Shown one piece after another: positions 55,911 through 64,000 of a stretch of 64,000 nt of DNA (its first letter is position 1; each line of letters starts with the position of its first letter). The position numbers and the translations under genes were made by a program. The notes beneath the pieces were generated by a model, which was given only the letters and a program-made list of their open reading frames with translations, made no database searches and had not been told where the DNA came from. The DNA comes from Lyophyllum atratum (Eukaryota > Basidiomycota > Agaricomycetes > Agaricales > Lyophyllaceae): NCBI GenBank assembly GCA_014905825.1, contig JACGCN010000026.1, positions 310,001-374,000 on the forward strand, given 5' to 3'.

Positions 55911-56490
55911 TCTGCGCTTTGGATTCTATTTCTACCGAGTGTACCATGCTGCTATGTCTTTTTTTCCCTTATCTGATCATCGATTACATTGGATCACCCA
56001 TCTGTCTCATCGTTTCGAGTAAGCTGCTAGTCCTGAGTTGGGTTTGGATGACCATACAACGTATCATGTGAACATGAGAGAGATCCCAAGCATATGACGA
56101 CTCGGACCGATTCCATGGCCCGGCGCTCGCAAAATTCCCTACCTTTGAAGCTTCAAAGCTTCAGGCCTAACCTAGACTCCGTCTTTGATGAGCGCAAATC
56201 AGCACATCTATTGGGTAACGGTATGTACATATATACGTAGGTAACATTCCAGAATCCGGATCGAATATCCCAGCTCCCCGCAGCGTGGAGGAGCTATATA
56301 AATTTACAACAGATAGAGCTGGGAAGGTCAATAATAACTACAAAGATCCTCTATCCAATCGAGGAAAGCTCGCACGTCCTGGTGACATGCTGAGAGAAAA
56401 GGATGCGAAAGACAGGAGGGGACGGATGGGAGGTCGAAAGGTATCAAGGTATCGCAGACGTTGTAGACAGGAGGGGGTCGTCCAAATGAA
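55911..56490. other. Intergenic, convergent 3' ends
   Basis: Between the convergent NOG1 and aminopeptidase genes. A small HindIII-type palindrome pair (GAAGCTTCAAAGCTTC) lies near 56150. No gene. Confidence 0.4.
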
Positions 56491-59400
56491 TCAGTCCCAG
56501 TCAATGCTCATGCCGCCAGGGCCAGTAGCCAGGCCTATGCCTCGTTCAGCTTCTCTCTTGAGCCACTTCATAGCGCGTTTATCATCCTTGAGAAGTGGCG
56601 TCAACTTCTCGAGGCAGCGTTGGTTGTGCTCCTGGAGTCCAACAACACGTCAGTACCACGCACGGCTTCACTTCCACAAGTTAATGGCTGACCTTGAGCC
56701 ACGACTTTTCTTCCTTCGTGAGCATGCCATCTTTCACCATGCGCGTTTGGATCGGCACGCATGTTAGCCGCTCGAAGCCAAGCCAGATGTTGCCATTGAA
56801 ATTGCCTCTCGTCTATATCCCCGCATTAACGCCAATTTCATATTTGCAAGGGGGGGCCACGAAGAAAAGGCATACCTTGACATGCCGCACTGCAAGCGCG
56901 GATTCAATACGCATACCCCATTTGCCTTCGTTATCTGCAAAAACAAATATGAAATTGGAGGCAATAAGCGACGGATCTCAGATGACGAGGGAGCAAGGGT
57001 AACGTACAGAATCCAGGCTCGTTGGTGATGACGTGACCAGGGACAAGCGGGACGTTAGATGAGAAACTCTGTGGCCCTTCATGAACGGTCAGGAATGAGC
57101 CAAAGCCATGCCCCGTCCCATGCTGCAAACACGCGGCACCGTTAAGATCCGGGTCTCGACGACGAGCCTCGAAGCAGGACACGCACCATATAATTCAGAC
57201 CATCCCTCCAGAGTGCTTTGCGCGCCAGGACGTCCAGCTGATGCCCAGACGTGCCTTCTGGGAAGATGGCGCTATCTATAGCGATCTGGGTGGATCACCA
57301 TGAGTAGAGCTCCTCGGGAGAACGTTGCATGGGTATGGACTTACATGGCCTTGTAGGACTCGTGTGAAGGCTTCGCACTGCTCGGCCGATGGTCGCCCGA
57401 AGTGCACAGTACGCGTGGTATCGCAGGTGCCATCTCTGTATTGTCCGCCGGAGTCACTATGCTCATGGGTTAGACGGGTCGTTAGAAACGAGGGGGAACG
57501 ATATGCAACTCACTTGAGGTAGGGGGTCTCTCGCTCGATCATCCGTGCTGTCGACTTCCTGGGTGTATAATGCGGAAGTGCAGCATTTGATCCTGTTGCT
57601 GAGATGGATTTGTACGCGATGCCCATGAAGTTCTTGTTATGTCGGCGGAATTCTGTTAGGCGGGACGCGGCTTCATACTCCGTGATGTCGTATCCTTCAT
57701 TCAATTTGTTCTCGAGCCATGCAAGGAAACGGACCTGCTTCAAGTGAGCCAGATATAAAGCAAATGAGGAGGTGAAAACGCACAAATGAAGCACCGTCTC
57801 TGAGGTACGCCCGGCGCATCCCCTCCAGCTCCGTCTCGTTCTTCACCGCCATGATATGCTCTATCCAAGATGGCGCAACCGTATACCGGTAATGTGTAAG
57901 CATGAGAGAGATCGCATATGATGTTTGCGGAGAGATCAAGATCTGTAAAACAAGAGTATGTGAGTGCGTCGCGTGGAGGGATAGATAGGATGTTGCTGAC
58001 TTTGCCTTTACCCCACTCTCTGCGTCGCAAGAAGGACCACAGGTCAAGATATTCTCGCCGCTCAACGCCAAGCGACTTGAGATACTCCCCAGTGTCTGGA
58101 GTGACCTTGCTCGCGTCCAAGAAGATCGTAGCGTTTTCGAGACCCACATATAGATATGCGTGGAAGAGAGGGTTGTGCGGGATGTCGGATCCACGTACGT
58201 TCAAGAGATATGCTAGATATCTTAACTATGAGCACAAGTAAGAAAAGCATAAAGCTAACCAACCTATGGAAGAGAGCGATGTTATGAGTGTCCCGGTTTG
58301 AACCTGTTCTGGTGTCGCAGGACCCTTTGAATATGAAGGAATGGTTGGCGGTTGGGCTTTGATCCAATCGCGGAGCTTAACAAGTTTGGTAGCGGCACTG
58401 ACGCCTAGGACAAAGGAATATGAGAAATAGGAATGCTGACCATAAATGATTGCGTACCAGAGAACTCTATGGGTTGAATGAAAATCGGGGCTTTAGATTT
58501 CTGCGGCTTGTCTTTCCACACAAGATCGACAAGATTTTGAGGTGGATATACGAGCTTCGAGTTCGTCTGAGACATCTTGTCATTGATGAGCATGGCTTTT
58601 TCGTGCGAGATCATGCGAGCGTCTATGCCGATCCTAGAATCCTTGGCTCGAGCCTAACGGACAAAGGCCATCTTCAGCATCGAATGAGGTGTTGAATTGG
58701 TCAACATACCATGAGCCATTCTATCCAATCCTTCGGTTCGCCGACAGATCCAGCCTTTATCAGGGTCCAATTCCTATCAAGCTGCTCTCTGGCTTGCAAC
58801 CAGTATCTCGAGTCTGTGAACAGGTACGCTGACGACATAGTGACAATGGCCTGGCCAGCCGTGCCAAAGAACCTAGAAGGAGCGAGATTTTAAGATGCAA
58901 AGGGGCGGTGATGACATGAAAGACTCACCCAGAGATGTATTGCCGTCGCTGGTCGCTCTCGGCGACATACTCGGACCCGTGAGCATCTTCGCTTGGTACG
59001 ATACTAGATCGTGCATAAGATGCCTGTCCAACATTCATGAACCAAATGCTCACTAGTAATCTAAAGTGTGGGTCGCCATGTTTCGACGTAGATCCTCCAA
59101 TTTGTCCGTCGTGTCCCCGTAGTCCCGGATTGAGTCGACCTCGGCAATCTTCCGCTCCAGAGCAGAACCAACGAGGGTGCTGGAGGAGTCATTGGGATAT
59201 AGCTGCGGCCGCTTTGGCGTCCCGGGGGTAGCACTCCTTTGCAAATCGCTTCGGTGAGTGGACCGGCTGGCATGGGTGACATGTGTCGCTTGGCTAGACT
59301 TGCTGGCATGGCTTCGCTGAGAGTCGCCCCGGTGTAGAGAGTCCTGAGCCAGGGCCAATGGATGGGATTGAGACTTGTGGCTCTCTTGCGACCGCTGTGT

Positions 59401-59880
59401 AGACCTGCTAGCATGCGAAGACTTGGTGTTGCTCCGTGTTGGTGGCGATGTTTGCGTCTGATAGAGGGGGAGGTCCGTCTGGGACGTCATAGAACCGAGA
59501 CCCTTCTCCCTCTCCGCCTCCGCCTCCGCCTCTTTCTCCTTCTTTTTCCCAAGACCCCATCCATATCCGTTTCCCCACTTGGCTGAGGCCATCGACTTTT
59601 TGGTGCCCGTCATAGTATTTGAGCGCTGGAGCTTTGGACGGCCTTTGGCGTCCTTGTGCAGCTCAGGAAGAGTTTTGGGGACTTCGTCATACATTTCGGA
59701 GTCGGAGTGGAAGGTGAGGCTTTCTGCTGCGTCGGTTAAAGTCGATGTAGGGGAGTATGATGGGTGCCGGATCATCTCGTCCTGCGGATGGGAAGCTTGG
59801 GAGCCCGAAGACCAGGAAAGACGACGTTTGGGTTTTGAGCCGCCAATGAAGGGAAAGCACATAGGTGGTGGTGGCGCCAT
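56491..59880 (-). CDS. Xaa-Pro aminopeptidase (M24B) with long N-terminal extension
   Basis: Manganese aminopeptidase P that removes an N-terminal residue before Pro. Catalytic part: [57 protein letters not shown] (two Asp metal ligands), [15 protein letters not shown] (His), [18 protein letters not shown] (two Glu) and [13 protein letters not shown]; it ends GGMSIDWD. All metal ligands are present. The first exon (59053-59880) adds about 275 residues, [20 protein letters not shown]..., Ser/His/Gln/Lys-rich, with an alternating Glu/Ala tract, before the domain start [13 protein letters not shown]. An intron in phase 2 splits the Tyr codon of LDYYIVPSED, so extension and enzyme are one reading frame. 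A second ATG near 59098 (NMATHTL) lies too close to the domain to be a cytosolic start. Confidence 0.88.
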
Positions 59881-62108
59881 GGTGGTCGTAGTCTGAATCC
59901 AAGAGCAGGATTCTCAAATCGCCCCTCGCTGGATATGAATGTGACCACGAAGAACAGTGTAATCAGCCACGAGGCGAAACGCTAACGGTGACCTGAGAGC
60001 GGGAGTCAAGATTCAGAAGAACTTTTCCATCACAACATCACCTGAGCAATACTTCGGCAACGTGTCGGCTGGTGCTTGCCTTTTATGGGGCTTATTTAGA
60101 TTACAAGATCCCCCGATCATTCTCGATCGTCCTGGCTAAGAAAGGCCGAGAACCCAAGCAGGACAAACCGAAGGCCCCCAAGACCTCTGGGATGACCACC
60201 CTCCTTCTGGTAAATATCGATTACCTTACATTACTTTGAAGTCCTACGATGCTTTCGTGTACTTAATATTGGCAGGTATTTTCATAGTCCTCCGAGTCGG
60301 ACATATGAAGTCCGAGCCGCCCCAGGAAGGCCCCACTGGATCAGAACATAAGGGAAGACTTTGCTGCGACGGAGACGCAAGCTGGGGGAAAGGCTCGACT
60401 AGGTTACCCGTGGTTAAGGGCACCCCCAGCGAGACCGGATCACCGTTCCGAGGGCAGCAGAACAGAGTAGGCGTTGAGTCCTAAAGCCTCGAAATTAAAT
60501 ACACACACGGCGTAGCCACTTGTGTGTACATATCTATCCACTTGATCCATGACGAGCGATGACACGAACGACGACGCAAAGAGACGCACGCGCAGCACAC
60601 GACCAGCGTGGGCTTTCAAGACGGAATACAAAGTATACCATCAGGTTATCGCATGTTCAGGGGTCCCGCGGGACACCAAATGAGAACCAGATTGTGAATA
60701 GTTCACTCTTTCCAGAATCGGATAAACGTCGAATAGAGATCAGTTAACGTGAGTGCAAGCAGGGGAAAGCATCCCGGTGCGTGATCAGTGACGATAGTGC
60801 GGAGTATCCCATATTGCGGCCGCTGGCGAATCAAGTGAAATCAGGGTGGCAGAGGCAGGGTCCCGTGAGGCCGACACCCTATATGGCAAATCATAGAAAA
60901 TCACACCTGAGCGAGGCCGGGTATGCCGAGCTCTAGTGAGTCATCCTAGGACGAAAAAGAAGCAGTCTGCGTGTGTGGCGGTCGTGCGATGCCATAGAAA
61001 GCGGTAGCCTGAGTTTCGGGTTTCCGTGTGGTCCAGAAGCTCAAGGGATATCGGGAGTAGAGATACAGGTCGGTACACAGCCTGAACATATTGAGGTGGG
61101 TCCAGTTCCTGGAGTAACATGACGCTATTCATGAGTCTTTAGCGTCCCAATTTTCACTAGATTGATTAAAGCATCAAGTTGACACTCTTTGATGCATATA
61201 CACACCTATTGGTCGCCTTACGCGCCCGAAATGAGTTCCTGAAGTGAGCCACTCTTCGACCACGTACCATCTTCTTAACACTTGCGCATTTCTTGCCGCG
61301 TTACCGCTGGAGCTGTATTCTCTGTCCAGTCGTCGACCTGTCAAAGCCCTGAAGGTCCGGAGGTGGCGTCACTTCTGCTGAAGTCTGGAGGCATTCATAA
61401 GCATGTTCCCTAGGAGATGCCACATGATAGATTCAATCGAAGGGCAGCTCAGGTCCTTAGGCACAAAGTTGGTGCATGCTGGGTGGCGCGTTGGCGACTC
61501 GTTGGTGTTAGTAAAGGTTTGAACTTGGAAGTCAAAAACAAGAGGTTAAGAGGTTTTTGTCTGGCTTTGACGTCATTATCAGGAAGCACGTGCCCCGCCC
61601 CGCGTCGCGCGACGCGCCACAAGTTTTTTTGGATCCGTGACCAATCAGTGACTCTCTACAATCTGCGCAATTGAGGTACGGTTAACAATTCCGAAAACTT
61701 CAGACCTCAGAATGGCGGCACAGTTTTCTCTAACACTGCTGAGAAACTGCACGGCCTGTTATCCCGGCGTACCCGCGACCGTGCGACCGCCTTGGCGACC
61801 AAGGCTCAATTTCGACTTCGGGTCTATGATGGACCTGGATTCTGGACCCATATGTAGTATCCGGGACAACGATACATTTGGACCTATAAACACTCTCTGA
61901 TCCCGTTCGAACTTGTCGGAGCACGGTTCTTCGGAAAACCTCACCATTGCGGTGACTCAGCGAAGGCCTGTCTTATCTGACAAAAGCTTTTGACAATGAT
62001 TACCTATTGACTGCCCCGTATGGATTCGACGCTCACGCTGGATAGTACTTATACTGCTGCATTTCTTGGTCTACTGATAAATCCCAACAAACATCTCTCA
62101 TACTCGAC
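59881..62108. other. Intergenic, 2.2 kb
   Basis: Upstream of the aminopeptidase and of the nitroreductase. Short frames only (for example 61712-61900). Nothing recognised. Confidence 0.4.
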
Positions 62109-63070
62109 ATGGCTATATCTACTGAGATCCCCATTCACTCCTCTGTTCCACTTCCAAGTTCGGCAGAAATATTGGATTCGCTGATGAAGAATCGTTACTC
62201 CTGCCGCTACTACCTCCCTAATCCAGTGCCTCTATCGATAGTGGAAGAAATCCTCGACGCCGCTCGATATGCTCCTGCTGCCAGCAATATGCAGTACGTT
62301 TCTGTAGGTTCTGAGCTGTATTAAAGACTAAACGGGTGGGCAGACCATGGCACAAAGTCTTCTGCGTTGCTGGCGACGTGTTAAAGTCCATCACTAAGGA
62401 AATGCTGGATGCCTATGTTGCCGATCCTGGTGCCAACGTCTCGGAATACGCTTTCTATCCAGATGAGCTGCCTCTTGAATATTTACAAAGGCGACACAAT
62501 TTCGGAAGGACGTACTATGGTCCGCTGCATATTGACAGGCACGACAAAAAGGGACGACAGGAGGAAATAGGAAATAACTAGTAAGTTCTTCGACGCACAT
62601 TGCCGTATATGAAGTTGCTGACTTACCATCACCCACAGTTTGTTCTATGGAGCCCCGGTCGGTCTTATATTTACCATACATAGGGGACTCCTTCTGAGTG
62701 CGTAGAAAATCCTCCCCTCAATATTTGCCTATCACTCAAACCTCATGACACAGGCTCTGGGATCGACATCGGGTACTTCCTGCAAAGTGTTACCCTTGCC
62801 GCACGCGCTCGTGGCCTGGAAACGGTCTCTGAGGTATGCGGTCTCTTTGAATACCAAGGCTTTCATTCAGCTAAAAATAATGTACAGCAAACCATCGCTA
62901 CGTACCACGAAGTCCTGCGTAAGCATTTGCCCATCGATGACGACGAAGTTGTGCTTGTTGGAATGGCTCTTGGATCTCCCGACCTAGAAAAGGTTTCCAA
63001 GTTCTATGCTAGACCACACAAGCGTACCGTACCGGAAATCGCTCAGTTCTTTGGGTTCGAGAATGCCTGA
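62109..63070 (+). CDS. Nitroreductase-family protein
   Basis: Predicted 247-residue FMN-dependent NAD(P)H reductase. Exons: 62109-62293, 62344-62580, 62639-62697, 62754-62833 and 62888-63070; sum 744, in frame. Motifs: LMKNRYSCRYY (FMN phosphate-binding Arg/Ser region), ILDAARYAPAASNMQPWHK (PSxxNxQPW-type), FYGAPVGLIFTIH, GIDIGYFLQSVTLAARARGL (usually GxxxQNxxLAAxxxGL) and VLVGMALGSPD near the end (IPIG equivalent). It probably reduces quinones or nitroaromatics; bacterial-like NfnB type. The short intron after ETVSE ends just before QTIATYHEVLRK. No break seen. Confidence 0.88.
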
Positions 63071-63550
63071 TCATGATTTTCGCTGAGTCGGATGGTGCTG
63101 TTCTCACCCATACTTATCTATCATCATGTGTAGTACCCTCCAATAGTCATAGTAGCACGCTCTTACCGTAATACAACCCCATTATTTCACTGCTGTAACA
63201 TGCCAGTGATTGATCGCTGTCAGATTCAGAGCTTGTCAAAAGCATGTTCCACTCACTGGCACACGCAACGCGCCAACTAGAACGAAACAAGGATCATTAG
63301 GGTGTAGCTGCTCGTGCCGGTGGAGTTCTTGAGGATGACTGGGATGATTCCTCCAGGGCTCGAACACCCGACTTCAAGGTCACGATCCCACGACATGCAG
63401 ATCTGCTTCCTTTCCTCCTAATACGACGATACAAGTCAAATACAAGTACGGCTTTCCCCAGAAAGGACGTGCAGTGTTCCACCACAACCGTTATCCCATA
63501 AACTCCTGCTGCCTTCAGACGCCATGAAGCTGACGTACCCGATGCTTCAG
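63071..63550. other. Intergenic
   Basis: A tRNA T-arm-like GTGTTCGAGCCC (minus strand, near 63362) has no matching A box or acceptor stem. No gene. Confidence 0.35.
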
Positions 63551-64000
63551 ATATACCGTAGAGATCCTCCCTTACGCGTTGCGCGCCAAGGGATACACTG
63601 TGTTCAAAAATTTCGCGATCTCTCTTTCACTCATCTTCAACCAGCAAGACACCCATTCTGCTTTATTAGACCTCGGAAGCTCAAAAGCCCCAGATATATC
63701 AACCCCATTGCACTGAAGAAGTGAGTTTCCTGCTCCTTTCACGTCGCTGTGCGTCTTAACTATAACGCGTTTCGAGATAGGCTAGGGCCTATCACTTAGC
63801 GGGGACTGCGGCTTGAGTATGGCCCATTTCTGAATGTCTGACTACGACCGTTAACATCGAGATAGCTTATTTGACGGTGATGAGCGCGTCGCCATGATCT
63901 CCGAAAAAGCTGCGGGGAACGCAGGCATTATGCACCACATCGACGACGCCAGGCACCTGGGAGACGACGAGAAAGAGATAGTAGAAGTGGTGCACGGTTG
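63551..64000 (+). pseudogene. 3' relic of an MFS sugar transporter (lactose-permease type)
   Basis: Only the end of the gene is present, running off the window. 63551-63643 encodes YTVEILPYALRAKGYTVF and ISLSLIFNQ, 63694-63720 YINPIALKK, and 63866 onward LFDGDERVAMISEKAAGN and an acidic tail. These are the last-helices and C-terminal tail of hexose/lactose transporters. Between KK and LFDG the family should have WKYY..YV, a last helix and ETKGRTLEETAA; here are stops and only GTAA remains. Its would-be donor (GCGGC|TTGAGT) has lost the G of GT. Nothing resembling the other ten helices is found upstream. The intron 63644-63693 uses a GC donor. Not functional as it stands. Confidence 0.65.
63644..63693 (+). 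other. GC-AG intron in the transporter relic
   Basis: Donor AACCA|GCAAGA, acceptor GCCCCAG|ATATATC. It joins FNQ to YINPIAL, the exact family wording; no GT donor exists there. Confidence 0.65.

Noticed and set aside
63340..63400. tRNA-like T-arm on the minus strand (GTGTTCGAGCCC)
   Set aside because: The stem pairs only three bases, and there is no A box or acceptor stem at the right distance.
1..64000. Transposons, LTRs or reverse transcriptase genes
   Set aside because: No RT, integrase or transposase motif and no long terminal or inverted repeats were seen; subtle MITE-like elements cannot be excluded by eye.
1..64000. Secondary-metabolite gene cluster (SDR, NmrA-like, aldo-keto reductase, transporter relic, nitroreductase)
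   Set aside because: The genes are scattered over 60 kb with housekeeping genes between and there is no core synthase.

Overview
The window looks like nuclear DNA of a filamentous basidiomycete, most likely an Agaricomycete. Genes are split by many introns of about 45-65 bases. The families are typical of mushroom-forming fungi: DUF6533 multi-pass membrane proteins, an atypical G-protein alpha subunit, an F-box protein, an NmrA-like protein and a NIPA-type transporter. No prokaryotic operon structure, CRISPR array or rRNA was seen, and no convincing tRNA.

Layout. 0.5-7.2 kb: a short-chain dehydrogenase (SDR), a Dap1/MAPR cytochrome b5-like protein, an acidic hypothetical protein, and a divergent pair (NmrA-like with an apparent frameshift; DUF4291). 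9.1-11.1 kb: an 18-exon DUF6533 gene. 12-13.3 kb: an unresolved hypothetical. 13.8-16.6 kb: a NIPA/DUF803 transporter with a long tail. 16.9-20.7 kb: hypotheticals, two repeat tracts and a truncated kinase relic. 20.9-28.3 kb: three tandem DUF6533 paralogues on the minus strand, with a fourth at 36.6-38.4 kb. Between them lie a securin-like protein, an aldo-keto reductase and a small secreted protein. 41.6-51.3 kb: an uncharacterised ORF pair, a G-alpha, an F-box protein and a second kind of multi-pass membrane protein. 51.6-51.9 kb: a perfect 149-bp tandem duplication. 53.4-59.9 kb: NOG1 and an Xaa-Pro aminopeptidase with a long N-terminal extension. 62.1-64 kb: a nitroreductase and a decayed sugar-transporter tail.

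The most striking signal is in gene architecture. All four DUF6533 paralogues keep frame only if (i) one intron is a spliceosomal twin intron (stwintron), with an inner intron sitting between bases 1 and 2 of the outer donor, and (ii) a 2-nt exon is spliced in. With both features, three copies total exactly 1008, 1014 and 1029 coding bases. The fourth is in frame only if a 9-nt exon is skipped. The more distant DUF6533 gene at 9.1 kb has its own 2-nt exon where the stwintron would be. Exons of 6 nt (NIPA) and 9 nt (G-alpha, DUF6533) and several GC-AG introns add to this picture. Everything here is read from sequence alone, with no transcripts or database searches.
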